Shown here one piece after another: positions 42,484 to 51,238 of a stretch of DNA of 64,000 nucleotides. A program made the translations under genes and the position numbers. The number at the start of each line of letters is the position of its first letter. Positions within the stretch are counted from its first letter, which is position 1. The notes beneath the pieces are model-generated. The model did not search any database, had not been told where the DNA came from, and worked only from the letters and a program-made list of their open reading frames with translations. The stretch comes from Paenibacillus soyae (GTDB taxonomy: Bacteria; Bacillota; Bacilli; Paenibacillales; Paenibacillaceae). Location of the stretch: positions 1 to 64,000 of the forward strand of contig NZ_JANIPJ010000004.1 in the NCBI RefSeq assembly GCF_024623455.1, in the 5' to 3' direction.

Positions 42484-45447
42484 CTACGGCAATCCGAATT
42501 CTTGTCGCTTCGCTCTAATTTCCTCGTGCATGTACTGCACGTATTCCACGATCGTCTCCCGGGGCTCGGCTTTTTCCCCTTTGATGGTGATGCCAACCAC
42601 GGACTGGTCCTGGCTGTTCACGACAACCTTGTAGAAGGCGTTAAGGAGATGACGGCCGGTAAAATATCCTCCAGGCACCTCGGGTATGCCGCGCACCGAT
42701 TCGAACTGCTTCTTCAAGCTTTCGTAATCTTCCACCGGCCACGGCAGACTGTCGAGAGCCTTAATATTGGCGGTCGGGTAACGCGCCGCCGCGCCCATCA
42801 AGCTTTCCATCTCGCGGCCGAAGGCGATCTGGGTATCGTCGCTCGTCCACCATTTCATGAAGGCCCACGCGGCTTCCTTATCCTCCGCTTGCCGCAGCAT
42901 GATCGTGGAGCTGCCTCCGCTCGGGACGTCTCTGTTCACCGTCCCGTCCTCCTGCCGCGTCCCGGGAACGGGAGCAAATCCCCATAAACCGCGAATTTCC
43001 GGCGCGAACACCGTAAGCTGGTTATAGGTGGTGTAATCCGCGATGCCGATCGGCATCTGGCCGGTCCGGAACCGGTTGGGGAAATCGAACTCCCGCTCCA
43101 GCTTGTAATCGGTATAAAATTCCGTCCATTGCTTGAACGTCTCGATGCCGATTCTCGAGTCGAGATCGGATTCCTTGCCCCCGTCCCGATAGAACTGGCC
43201 GCCATTCTGCATGAGCAGCGCGGCGAAGACCGAATTCGGAGGAATGTTTTCCCCCGGGTATTGCGGCTGCATCGTAAGCGGGAGACCGAACTCCATCCGA
43301 TTTTTGTTCAGCACCGCGAGCAGCGCCGCGACATCTTCCCATGTGTCCGGTACCTCGAGCCCAAGCTCGCTGAGCACGTCCTTGCGATAGAACAGCATGT
43401 TGAACGTTTGCGTCTCCGGCAGCGCGTAGACGCCGCCCTCGTAAGTGAACGGGACCAGCGCGCTTTCGCGGAAGCGCCGAGCCACTTGCTCGTAATCATC
43501 GAACTCGGCCAAGTCGACGGCTGCGTTCCTCATCGCGTAGTTGACCGGAATATCGTTGCCGATCTGCATCGCCACATCCGGCCCCTGCCCCGCCAGCGTG
43601 GCGGGAAGAAGCGTGTTCATCTGCACGAGCTTCAGGTTGACCTCGATGCCCGTGTCCGGCGTGAACGTCTCGTCGATCAGCGACTTGATCGTATTCGCTT
43701 GGTCGCGCCCGCTTCCGATCCAGACGTCGACCGAACGTCCGCCTTCGCCCGACACGTTGCCGATCGAATTGTAATCGACGAAGAACGAACCGGCGAACGT
43801 GGAGGCTTCATGCTTCAAGTTCGCCCAGAAGCCCGCGCCGGACTTCGGAAGCTTACGGTCCGGGGACGCCACGTAAATCTCGTCGATCTCGAGCGGTATT
43901 TCCCTCGCCTTAAGCAGCCAGGTGCCGAGTCCGCCCGTATTGGACTTATAGGCCCCGAGCCGTCTCGGAATCGTATGCGGATCCTCGATCATCTCGTCCA
44001 GCTGAACCGCCATCGTCTTCAGCAGGGCCTCCGAATCGCCGCTGCCTCCCGACAGCTCCCGCAGCTGCCCGCTGACGGATTTGAGCCGCTTGCTCTCCGC
44101 GGCGAACGTTTCCAGCAGATCCGGAATTTGCTGCTCGACGCGGTAATCGCGGAATTGGTCCGGCGAAGCCCCCGTAATCATCAATATTTTGCGGTACATG
44201 GCGTTCAGGTTGAACAAGCTGTCTTCCACCTCGCGAATGAGCGGGGCGAATTCGCCAAGCCTCGCTTCCAGCCTCAGCACATGCTTGCCTTCCTCCAGCT
44301 GGAAGAGGTACGGCTCCTTGCCTCCCATTACGTCAATCCGGTAATCGCTTCCATAACGGAAAGGCACCCGCTTCATTTCCTCGAACGGCACTTGTCCGTC
44401 GATGGTCAGCCTGCGAGTCGAATAAATGCCGCGGACAAAATTTTGCTGAGACTTGAACCCTATCTTGTATAACCCCGTCTCCGGCACATCGAATTCCCAC
44501 TCAATCCATTGGCCGGGAATCCGCCAGTTGTAGCCGCCGATCGTATTCACCCTCGTCTCCGTAGCGCTATATGGTTGGACGGCGGGACTAGCTCGTTCGA
44601 TCTGCGGATACAACGTCGGAGATGACTTGGCCGAGGCGTCTTCGCCTTGCAAGGTAATCAACTGCCCTTTCGTTTCCTTATAGCCGTTCTCCCTATAGCT
44701 CTCCGCGAGCTGCTCATAGGCAGGGGCCGCTTCGTGCTGGAACAGCTTCAGGCTTTGAATCGCCATCGGCTCTCTCTTCGACACCAGGGCAAGCGTATGC
44801 TCTCCCGCCGTCAAATAAAATTGAAACGGCTCCTCGTAATAGCCTTCGTAATCCTTCACCAGCGCCTCTTGCCAGACCGGCCTCTCCTGCTGGCTCGGCC
44901 GCAGCTCGTTGCCCCGGTTATCCCGCTTGATCTCATCCAGCTTGTTGTCCCATACGCGGTCGAATTGCAAGTAGGAGGCTTCCTCGAACGGAATCTCCCC
45001 GTCGATCAGAAGGGATCGTTCGATGCTCGAGCTTTTGCCGGCAGATGGGTAGTAAACGATTGCCAGATGATACAGCCCCTCCTCGGGAACATCGACCTTC
45101 CATTCGACGGCTCCGTTCTCTCCCGTCAGCAGAACCGTTCCGTCCATCCCCTCGAAGCCGTTCCGCCTCTCGAAGCCTTCGCCCGTTACGCTGTCGTATT
45201 CCGCGGCGGCTATCGTGACGGCGCGATCCGGCCGGGCAGCATCGGCGTGAGCCTCCGTATATTCGGAATAGTTCATTCCGTCCATCATCATCCGGAACAA
45301 ACGATTCGAGTCCGTTACCGGCTCCGCTTCCGCGGCGCTCGTCGCGCCGTCGGCTGACGAGACGTACGCGTAACCGGGAAGACAGACGGCGGCCAGCGCT
45401 ATGCATAATAGAGCAAGCATCGCGCGCTTCAACCTTTTTTCGCTCAC
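42484..45447 (-). CDS. Large extracellular solute-binding protein with N-terminal carbohydrate-binding-like domains
   Basis: 987 residues, about twice the size of normal ABC binding proteins. Signal peptide 1-34 without lipobox. Two beta-sandwich modules follow, each with the same pattern (GLYHLAIVYYPS...SLLIDGEIPFEEASYL and GLYKIGFKSQQ...RLTIDGQVPFEEMKRV). A helical segment leads to a C-terminal binding-protein domain (from about 570: DVWIGSGRDQANTIKSLIDE, GPDVAMQIGNDIPVNYAMRN, PETQTFNMLFYRKDV). I choose GTG 45447 because GGAGGGCTGACA lies before it. It may capture polymer at the surface and hand oligomers to the permeases. Confidence 0.85.
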   Translation of the reverse strand: MSEKRLKRAMLALLCIALAAVCLPGYAYVSSADGATSAAEAEPVTDSNRLFRMMMDGMNYSEYTEAHADAARPDRAVTIAAAEYDSVTGEGFERRNGFEGMDGTVLLTGENGAVEWKVDVPEEGLYHLAIVYYPSAGKSSSIERSLLIDGEIPFEEASYLQFDRVWDNKLDEIKRDNRGNELRPSQQERPVWQEALVKDYEGYYEEPFQFYLTAGEHTLALVSKREPMAIQSLKLFQHEAAPAYEQLAESYRENGYKETKGQLITLQGEDASAKSSPTLYPQIERASPAVQPYSATETRVNTIGGYNWRIPGQWIEWEFDVPETGLYKIGFKSQQNFVRGIYSTRRLTIDGQVPFEEMKRVPFRYGSDYRIDVMGGKEPYLFQLEEGKHVLRLEARLGEFAPLIREVEDSLFNLNAMYRKILMITGASPDQFRDYRVEQQIPDLLETFAAESKRLKSVSGQLRELSGGSGDSEALLKTMAVQLDEMIEDPHTIPRRLGAYKSNTGGLGTWLLKAREIPLEIDEIYVASPDRKLPKSGAGFWANLKHEASTFAGSFFVDYNSIGNVSGEGGRSVDVWIGSGRDQANTIKSLIDETFTPDTGIEVNLKLVQMNTLLPATLAGQGPDVAMQIGNDIPVNYAMRNAAVDLAEFDDYEQVARRFRESALVPFTYEGGVYALPETQTFNMLFYRKDVLSELGLEVPDTWEDVAALLAVLNKNRMEFGLPLTMQPQYPGENIPPNSVFAALLMQNGGQFYRDGGKESDLDSRIGIETFKQWTEFYTDYKLEREFDFPNRFRTGQMPIGIADYTTYNQLTVFAPEIRGLWGFAPVPGTRQEDGTVNRDVPSGGSSTIMLRQAEDKEAAWAFMKWWTSDDTQIAFGREMESLMGAAARYPTANIKALDSLPWPVEDYESLKKQFESVRGIPEVPGGYFTGRHLLNAFYKVVVNSQDQSVVGITIKGEKAEPRETIVEYVQYMHEEIRAKRQEFGLP

Positions 45448-45499
45448 TGTCAGCCCTCCTTCTTCCTTGAACAAGCGTCAGCGGCAAGCGGCTCGGGAT

Positions 45500-45548
45500 C
45501 TCGTCATAAAGAGAGGGCGCGCCGGCCCGCGGCGCCCCCCTCCAACTC
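45500..45548 (-). terminator. Intercistronic GC-rich hairpin
   Basis: GGGCGCC and GGCGCGCCC can pair on the minus strand around a GC-rich centre, followed by TCTCTTTAT. It lies between the two binding-protein genes and may lower expression of the downstream genes. The U run is poor. Confidence 0.4.
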
Positions 45549-45565
45549 CTGCCGCTATCGCCCGT

Positions 45566-46933
45566 TTATTGGCCAACCTTCTGCAGCGCGGCTTCCGCGG
45601 TAGCTTTATGCTTCTCGACGGTCGCCGTCACGGATTGATTCTGAAGTATGATTTCGTCCATGATCGTGTAGAACGGATAATCCGGAATGCCTTCCTCGAT
45701 CGAGATCAATCCCGTTCCGTTAATTTTCTCCAGCGCGATTTGAATGTCGCCTTCTGTCTTATAGCGAGCTTCGAGCCAATCCTGTCCGACATATTCCTCG
45801 GTCGGCGGCACGTCGCGCATCTCTTCGAAGATTTGATAGACCAGCTGCGGATCCTTGACGCCCTTCGGAATAAACCAGCCGTTGAGCGCGGTATTCGCGT
45901 ACGTATGCTTGCCGTCGGACTGCGGTCCCGCCGGGATCGGCACGACGCCGGCCTCGAAGGACAGATCGCCGATATTCCAGTCATACTGAATCGACATCGC
46001 GACGTCGCCGTCTTTGAACGTATTCGTTTCGTTCCAGTCCATCTTGTTGCCCGTCTTCACCTTCATCACGTTCTCCACGTTGACGATTCGGTTAACGAAT
46101 TCGAGCGCTTCGAGCATCTTCGGATCGCCGGACTGATCCGTCAGCGTCGCATCGTCGACGAATGCCACCCCGTTGGCGGCCGCGAAGTGGCGCGCCAGAT
46201 CGGCAGGCCATCCGGAATAACCGAACTTGTCGAGCTTCCCGTCATTATCGGTATCGCGAGTCGCCGACTTGGCCACCTCGAGAAATTTCTCCCAATTCCA
46301 TTCGCCGTTCGCATATAGCTCCTGCAAATCCGGCAACCCGAGCTGCTTGAACAGCTCCCGGTTATAATGCATGCCGACGACCGATACGCTCGGCGGGCTG
46401 AAGGCGTACTCGCCGCCACCGAGAGGAGGAAGCTTAACCACAAGCATCTGATCGTTGTTAATGTTGCTAGCGGATGTCGTGAATTCGCTCAGCGGAAGCA
46501 CTTGACCGGACTTCACCGGGACGATCGCCCGCTTGTATTCCATTGCGAGCACATCCGCGAACGGTTCGCCGGCAAGCACGGTCGTCGTAAATTTATCCAT
46601 GTATTCGTCGAATGGAATATTGATGAATTCGAACTTGAAATTATAATCCTTCTCCAGCTGCGCCATCTTCTCAAGACGCGCCTTCTCGCCAGCCGTTTCG
46701 CCCTTCGGTTTTTCGTCCCACCACGCGGCGATCCGGACGGTTCTTCCACCTAGATCAATCCTGGCCGGTTCCTCCGATACGACCGGCTCCTGGCTTGCTT
46801 CCGGCGTGCTTGCTCCGGAAGGCTCCGGAGAATTTCCGCCGTTGCCGCCATTGCCGCCGCTCCCGCCGCTGCAAGCCGTCACGACAAGCATCATCACGAA
46901 CAAGACTGCTGTAAGCACTTTCATTTTTTTCAT
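45566..46933 (-). CDS. Extracellular solute-binding lipoprotein of a carbohydrate ABC transporter
   Basis: 455 residues. Lipoprotein signal MKKMKVLTAVLFVMMLVVTACSGG with Cys21-type lipobox (VTAC), then a low-complexity GGNGGNGGNSPEPSGAS linker. Binding-protein features: IRIAAWWDEK-like RTVRIAAWWDEKPKG, EPFADVLAMEYKRA, VGMHYNRELFKQLGLPD, EWNWEKFLEVAK and SIQYDWNIGDL. ATG 46933 is used since GGGGAGGATTGCAG precedes it. Expression is set by the promoter at 47145-47173, a leader hairpin and a cre site. Confidence 0.92.
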   Translation of the reverse strand: MKKMKVLTAVLFVMMLVVTACSGGSGGNGGNGGNSPEPSGASTPEASQEPVVSEEPARIDLGGRTVRIAAWWDEKPKGETAGEKARLEKMAQLEKDYNFKFEFINIPFDEYMDKFTTTVLAGEPFADVLAMEYKRAIVPVKSGQVLPLSEFTTSASNINNDQMLVVKLPPLGGGEYAFSPPSVSVVGMHYNRELFKQLGLPDLQELYANGEWNWEKFLEVAKSATRDTDNDGKLDKFGYSGWPADLARHFAAANGVAFVDDATLTDQSGDPKMLEALEFVNRIVNVENVMKVKTGNKMDWNETNTFKDGDVAMSIQYDWNIGDLSFEAGVVPIPAGPQSDGKHTYANTALNGWFIPKGVKDPQLVYQIFEEMRDVPPTEEYVGQDWLEARYKTEGDIQIALEKINGTGLISIEEGIPDYPFYTIMDEIILQNQSVTATVEKHKATAEAALQKVGQ

Positions 46934-47004
46934 CTGCAATCCTCCCCAGACCGAGTTAATTGACGCACCTTTTCATGCTTTTGCCGTTTTAACCCCTCGA
47001 TAAA

Positions 47005-47019
47005 AGTAACCGCTTACAA
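47005..47019 (-). promoter_or_regulatory. cre site (CcpA carbon-catabolite control)
   Basis: On the minus strand TTGTAAGCGGTTACT matches every position of the consensus WTGNAANCGNWNNCW. It lies in the leader, about 120 bases downstream of the expected transcription start, where CcpA acts as a road-block repressor. Confidence 0.7.
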
Positions 47020-47032
47020 ACCTCCTTTGAGA

Positions 47033-47080
47033 AAACCTCTATACCTGACTTTCGATTGGCGAGTCCGCGCATAGAGGTTT
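47033..47080 (-). promoter_or_regulatory. Leader hairpin of the binding-protein operon
   Basis: AAACCTCTAT (47033-47042) and ATAGAGGTTT (47071-47080) form a perfect 10-bp inverted repeat with a 28-base loop in the 5' leader. On the transcript the 3' arm runs into TTTTCTC, so it could act as a weak terminator or attenuator. Confidence 0.45.
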
Positions 47081-47144
47081 AAATAATAGGTGGTTGCTTC
47101 GCCCTTGGTTGGCTAATCCTGTCTTGTTCGTCGGGCGCAAACCC

Positions 47145-47173
47145 ATCATAACACCCTCGGCAAACATCGTCAA
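47145..47173 (-). promoter_or_regulatory. Sigma-A promoter of the mannan transport operon
   Basis: On the minus strand TTGACG (47168-47173), 17-bp spacer, TATGAT (47145-47150). Just upstream CCAAA occurs twice, a possible regulator site. The leader to the start codon is about 200 bases. Confidence 0.75.
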
Positions 47174-47312
47174 TTAGTTTGGCAACTTATTTTGGTAAAA
47201 ATTATTTATTTGTTATTTCTGTTAGTCTAATTAAAGAAAAACATTAGCTAAACATGTCGAAAAATAATCGCCTTATAAGGAACCGCAGCCTCGCCTAGAA
47301 AGACAACCAAAC

Positions 47313-47343
47313 AAAAAAACGCCTTGCATACGCAAGGCGTTCG
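47313..47343 (-). terminator. Terminator of the LacI gene
   Basis: On the minus strand AACGCCTTGC pairs with GCAAGGCGTT around GTAT, followed by TTTTTTTG. It lies 17 bases after the stop. Confidence 0.92.
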
Positions 47344-47359
47344 TTCGGAACAAACCGCA

Positions 47360-48406
47360 TTATCGCATTGCTCGCTCGGATGAAGAGCGGGCATATTGCT
47401 CCCTCATCAATAATTCGCCGGCAATCAGCTTCCGTTCAAAGGCCACGTGCCGGTTCTGGCTCCTCCACAACAGCTGATCGATCGCGCGTTCGCCGAGCTG
47501 GCCCTTTTCGATGTTAACGGTCGCGAGGATCGGCGCCGATTCATCCGTGTTGTCGAAGCCGGTAACGACGCAATGCTCGGGAACCCGTATGCCGCGCTTG
47601 GCGAGCTCTTCGATCATATAGGCCGCGTTCGTATCGTTCGCGCAGATGAACGCTTCGGGAAGCACGTCAAGCGAGACCCGCTTCATAACTTCGTACGGAT
47701 CGTTAGCGTCGGGACCGATCAGCAGCGGGTCCTGGCGATGCTCGATATCATGCTCCTCCAGCGTCGTTTTGAAGGCGATCCAGCGTTCGTAGAAGCTTTG
47801 CGCGTCATGGATGTTGCCGACGAACTGGTACGTCCGGTAGCCTTTGCTGACCAGCTTCACCATCAGCTCCTTCATGCCTTTGAAGTTGTCCGCGAACACG
47901 GTATCGCAATGGAAAGCCGGATCCACGTGATCGACCATGACGACCGGTATCCCGAGCCTGCCGATGTCCAGCAAAATTTGCGTCGAGATGGAACCGACCG
48001 TAATAATGCCGCGAATCGCTCCCGGATTAAGCAAGCTGAACAAATTGTCGGAGGACGGCTCCGTGAGCGTTAAGATATCCATCCCTTCCTGGTTCAGCCT
48101 ATTCGTTATGCCGTCGAACACGGGCCCCCAGTACACGGACTCCTTGTTCTGGTACCTGATATTCGGGAATAAGATCAGAATCGTGCCCGTGGGCGAAGAA
48201 GCATCCTGCTGCCGAACCTCCGCCGCAGCCTTAGGCAGCTCGGATTTCTTGAAATAGCCGAGCTGACCCGCCGCTTTCAGGATCGTTTCCCTCGTCTGCG
48301 CGCTGACGCCCGGCTTGGAGCTGAGCGCGCGGGACACCGCGAATTTGGAGACGCCAACCAAATCGGCAATTTCCTGTATCGTAACCTTGCCTCGCATTTG
48401 CCTCAT
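47360..48406 (-). CDS. LacI-family transcriptional regulator
   Basis: A helix-turn-helix repressor of about 348 residues. The DNA-binding part is VTIQEIADLVGVSKFAVSRALSSKPGVSAQTRETI, with the family hinge helix after it (AAGQLGYFKKSE). A periplasmic-binding-protein-like sensor domain follows (TILILFPNIRYQNKESVYWGPVFDG, IPVVMVDHVDP, EAFICANDTNAAYMIEELAKRGIRVPEHCVVTGFDNTD). It lies directly downstream of the GH26 gene and upstream of the transporter genes, so it probably controls this locus in response to manno-oligosaccharides. The start is uncertain: ATG 48406 or 48397. Confidence 0.9.
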   Translation of the reverse strand: MRQMRGKVTIQEIADLVGVSKFAVSRALSSKPGVSAQTRETILKAAGQLGYFKKSELPKAAAEVRQQDASSPTGTILILFPNIRYQNKESVYWGPVFDGITNRLNQEGMDILTLTEPSSDNLFSLLNPGAIRGIITVGSISTQILLDIGRLGIPVVMVDHVDPAFHCDTVFADNFKGMKELMVKLVSKGYRTYQFVGNIHDAQSFYERWIAFKTTLEEHDIEHRQDPLLIGPDANDPYEVMKRVSLDVLPEAFICANDTNAAYMIEELAKRGIRVPEHCVVTGFDNTDESAPILATVNIEKGQLGERAIDQLLWRSQNRHVAFERKLIAGELLMREQYARSSSERAMR

Positions 48407-48456
48407 CCATTCGTATAGAAGATATAAGGACATTCTACAAATTAAGCCTTATTTCA

Positions 48457-49893
48457 TCAAGGAGCATGACCGAAATCGGGCAGCTCGTCAAGCGTAATGA
48501 CATATTCGTGCTCCAGCACGTGCCTAATATGCTCCTTGCTGTTGTGACGGCCATCCGCTATGAATTCGCCCGTCCAGGTGCAGAACCAGCTCCAATGCGC
48601 CCCGTATGCGGCAAGCAGATCAGGATCCGGGATGGGGCCGTTCTCCGTAAGCGCCACAAGCTTCTTGTCCTTCACCAGTCCGGCCAGCCGCTCATAGCTC
48701 CCGCTGACGGGATTGTAATCGCCCGGCTGCGGGTAGGAATCGACGCTGACGATATCGACCGTATCGTCTCCCGGATACCAATCCGGCGATTCGGAATTCC
48801 AAATCCATATCAAATTATGAATCTGATGCTCGGTCGTCAGCCGGTCGAATAACAAACGCCAAAGCGCTTTGGCGGGCTCCGGGCCTTGCGCGCCCCACCA
48901 GAACCAGCCGCCTTCCGCTTCGTGAAGCGGACGCCATAGAACGGGGATGCGCGCCTCCTGAAGCCGCTTCAGCTGGACGGCGATCGCGTCGATGTCCCTC
49001 AGCAGGAGCTGGTAGCCCTCCGAATTCGCGTCATCCAGCGCGGCCTGAAGGTCGAAGGTCGTCCCATCCGCGTAAAATCCGGTCCACCATGGCTGATCCG
49101 GAGAATCCACTAGATCCGCCGGCGCGTTCCAATGCCAGGCGAGCGTCACGATCCCGCCCAGCTCGTGCCACTGCAGCATATCCTCGATCTCCCGCGAGGA
49201 CGAGCCTCGCTCTGCCCGCGTCAGCGAATATTCGATCAGATCGAAGCCCGCGACAGCCGGGAGCTTCCCATAATCCCAATTCAGCTGCAGAGCGTCCTTC
49301 AGCGTCTGCTGCCCCGCCAGTATGCCCTTCCCGTACTGCTCCGTCAAGTATCGATGCAGCGCCTTCGCTTCGGGCGACGCCTCCGGGTCGACAAGCGAGG
49401 CGGTTACTTGATGACCTAACCTCGGCCCTGCCTCCCGGATCGACACGGAGTCGATATCATACCAGCCCCAGTAGGAAGTTACCGCTATGGTGTTTGCCCC
49501 TTTGTTCAAGAGCATCTTCCCCGCGTAGGCCTCGGAGAACGCTTCGGATGCCGCCAGCTTCAAATCGCCCATCGAAGAACCGTTCAGCGACAGGCGGGCG
49601 GTTTTCTCCCCGCTCGGACTTCGATACGCGACGCTTACCTCATACAGACCTTCGGCTGGAGCTTCAACCGTCACGCCCACCGAGTCTGACTCCGCGTCGA
49701 ACCCCGTCACGTACCCTGCTCCCGTATAACCTTGCGCGGCCGTCTCCGTTTCCGTTCCGCTTAATTGACCGGCTTCGGCTTCGAATACAAGGAGCGGCCT
49801 TTGCTCATCCGCGCTTTTGCAGGACGCCAATACGGATGCGAGCAGCGCTGCGGCAAGCGCCGCCGAGATGCGTTTCTTGCGAATCGTGATCAC
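48457..49893 (-). CDS. GH26 endo-beta-mannanase-like lipoprotein with N-terminal CBM6/35-type module
   Basis: 478 residues. Lipoprotein signal (RKKRISAALAAALLASVLASC, Cys25). Residues about 35-155 form a CBM6/CBM35-like sandwich (FEAEAGQLSGTETETAAQGYTGAGYV, GLYEVSVAYRS, NTIAVTSYWGWYDIDSVSI). The GH26 catalytic domain spans about 160-470: FDLIEYSLT, LAWHWNAP, acid/base Glu325 in WRPLHEAEGGWFWWG and nucleophile candidate Glu417 in VALTENGPI. It would cut beta-1,4-mannan at the cell surface. I use GTG 49893; an ATT just behind AAAGGGGTGATCACG is an alternative start. It is preceded by a promoter and palindromic operator. Confidence 0.88.
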   Translation of the reverse strand: MITIRKKRISAALAAALLASVLASCKSADEQRPLLVFEAEAGQLSGTETETAAQGYTGAGYVTGFDAESDSVGVTVEAPAEGLYEVSVAYRSPSGEKTARLSLNGSSMGDLKLAASEAFSEAYAGKMLLNKGANTIAVTSYWGWYDIDSVSIREAGPRLGHQVTASLVDPEASPEAKALHRYLTEQYGKGILAGQQTLKDALQLNWDYGKLPAVAGFDLIEYSLTRAERGSSSREIEDMLQWHELGGIVTLAWHWNAPADLVDSPDQPWWTGFYADGTTFDLQAALDDANSEGYQLLLRDIDAIAVQLKRLQEARIPVLWRPLHEAEGGWFWWGAQGPEPAKALWRLLFDRLTTEHQIHNLIWIWNSESPDWYPGDDTVDIVSVDSYPQPGDYNPVSGSYERLAGLVKDKKLVALTENGPIPDPDLLAAYGAHWSWFCTWTGEFIADGRHNSKEHIRHVLEHEYVITLDELPDFGHAP

Positions 49894-49942
49894 CCCTTTA
49901 TTGCAGATATCGTTGCAACAAGCGGAAAACCATTTCAATCTA

Positions 49943-49969
49943 CCAAACAAAATATTATGTTTTGTTTGG
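49943..49969. promoter_or_regulatory. Palindromic operator upstream of the GH26 gene
   Basis: CCAAACAAAA (49943-49952) and TTTTGTTTGG (49960-49969) are perfect 10-bp inverted arms around TATTATG. It sits just downstream of the expected transcription start, a repressor position. The adjacent LacI protein is the obvious candidate, although the centre lacks the CG pair common in LacI operators. Confidence 0.65.
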
Positions 49970-49983
49970 TTTTGTTAGTTAAT

Positions 49984-50012
49984 ACTTTAGCTTCAATACA
50001 GATTTCCGTCAA
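49984..50012 (-). promoter_or_regulatory. Sigma-A promoter of the GH26-lacI transcript
   Basis: On the minus strand TTGACG (50007-50012), 17-bp spacer, TAAAGT (49984-49989). Confidence 0.65.
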
Positions 50013-50054
50013 TAGTCTAAACAAAGAGCGAATAAAATAGCGGATTTCCGCGCG

Positions 50055-50095
50055 CCAAACAAAAAACACGCCGAGATCGGCGTGTTTGTTCGGGC
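50055..50095. terminator. Terminator of the 71-residue gene
   Basis: AAACACGCCGA pairs with TCGGCGTGTTT around GA. Flanked by A6 and T-rich bases, so usable in both directions. Confidence 0.85.
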
Positions 50096-50131
50096 AAGGC
50101 TGTTCATGATGGATAGCCTGCTTTCTTTCGC

Positions 50132-50347
50132 TTATTCCGAGATAGCAAAAAACGAATTGGCCTTTCTATGTACGACGCTGCCATCTTCCATCCGAATCGC
50201 GTCCGGGTTATAACCGGCGATCGTCGAGGTCGGTCTGATCTGCATGCCGTTCTGGACGACTCGAACGAGTGTCTTTTCTTTAATGGCAAATTCGAAATCT
50301 TTATCCGTAACAATTTGTTGATCCGCTTGAATACGACGTTTGCTCAC
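50132..50347 (-). CDS. Uncharacterised 71-residue protein
   Basis: A soluble protein: MSKRRIQADQQIVTDKDFEFAIKEKTLVRVVQNG, then MQIRPTSTIAGYNPDAIRMEDGSVVHRKANSFFAISE. Probably a small beta-barrel. No family recognised. The start is GTG 50347 after GGAGAAATTACA; longer frames lack a ribosome binding site. Confidence 0.6.
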   Translation of the reverse strand: MSKRRIQADQQIVTDKDFEFAIKEKTLVRVVQNGMQIRPTSTIAGYNPDAIRMEDGSVVHRKANSFFAISE

Positions 50348-50429
50348 TGTAATTTCTCCCTTATTTTCAGTTAAACACACTAAAGTATATAATAACCTGA
50401 TTCCGGTGCAAAAAGCAAAACCAAAATCA

Positions 50430-50903
50430 TCAGGCCGATCTCCTGCCGCCAGCATACCTAGATGCTATCACTCTAATCCCCTTCATATTGAGCGCCAAGA
50501 GCGGGAATAGGACGAAATAACTTATGGCTGAATACGATAGCTTCCATTCATTATAATGAAGCATCTCGAATCGTAAAGCAAAATATTCATAAACAATCGA
50601 TACAGCCACACATATGATGATGTAAAGAAATTGCTTTATTAAGGATTTTTGAAAAGGGTAAAAATTTAAAAACAAGACGTTCACCCCAATGTATACAGGG
50701 ATAAGGAGCAATGCAGACCATTCAATAACATCCTCCTTTAAATAGTAATACCATTTCAATTTAATCTCCAAATAAATGTCCACCACTACTTGTAAATACA
50801 AAGCTGAAAATACAGACGAATACATTTCTATAGCGCTCAGTCTTTTAGGAACAAAGAAGGTAGCCAGACTGAAGAGTAGCGATGAAGCGATTAAATACGT
50901 CAC
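50430..50903 (-). CDS. Integral membrane protein, CBO0543-like
   Basis: A 157-residue protein with about five TM helices (1-18, 28-45, 62-80, 88-107, 122-140) rich in Tyr, Phe and Leu, ending LALNMKGIRVIASRYAGGRRSA. General character and the HYNEWKLSYSAISYFVLFPLLAL segment resemble the CBO0543 family, as does the gene at 32457. GTG 50903 follows GGAGGAAACCAGTT. Its codon use is more AT-rich than its neighbours. Confidence 0.55.
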   Translation of the reverse strand: MTYLIASSLLFSLATFFVPKRLSAIEMYSSVFSALYLQVVVDIYLEIKLKWYYYLKEDVIEWSALLLIPVYIGVNVLFLNFYPFQKSLIKQFLYIIICVAVSIVYEYFALRFEMLHYNEWKLSYSAISYFVLFPLLALNMKGIRVIASRYAGGRRSA

Positions 50904-50999
50904 AACTGGTTTCCTCCACCCGTTTATAACGAAATGAGCTGCAATCCCAATTGTATCCCTAATATACGATCCTTATTCCGATCCTTCCCACCACAAAAA

Positions 51000-51050
51000 A
51001 ACTCCTTCTCATTCACTCGATAGTATCAAGTGTAGAGAAGGAGCTTTTCC
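51000..51050 (-). terminator. Terminator of the tRNA cluster
   Basis: On the minus strand GCTCCTTCTC pairs with GAGAAGGAGT, with an inner CACTTGATA...TCGAGTG helix, followed by TTTTTTTG. Confidence 0.85.
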
Positions 51051-51125
51051 CTGCTTCCGGTCAGAGGAAGCTGTCCGAGCTGTATGTACGGCATAAAAGG
51101 TGAATACCTTTATGTGTAGTAGAAG

Positions 51126-51211
51126 TGCCGAGGACGGGAATCGAACCCGTACGGTGGTCACCCACCGCAGGATTTTAAGTCCTGTGCGTCTGCCAGTTCC
51201 GCCACCCCGGC
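51126..51211 (-). tRNA. tRNA-Leu (anticodon TAA)
   Basis: A type II tRNA of 86 bases with acceptor GCCGGGG/CCTCGGC, anticodon loop CTTAAAA (TAA) in stem CAGGA/TCCTG, long variable arm CGGTGGGTGACCACCG and T loop TTCGATT. Confidence 0.95.
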
Positions 51212-51238
51212 ATGGTGTTGCAATTGCTTACAAAATGG

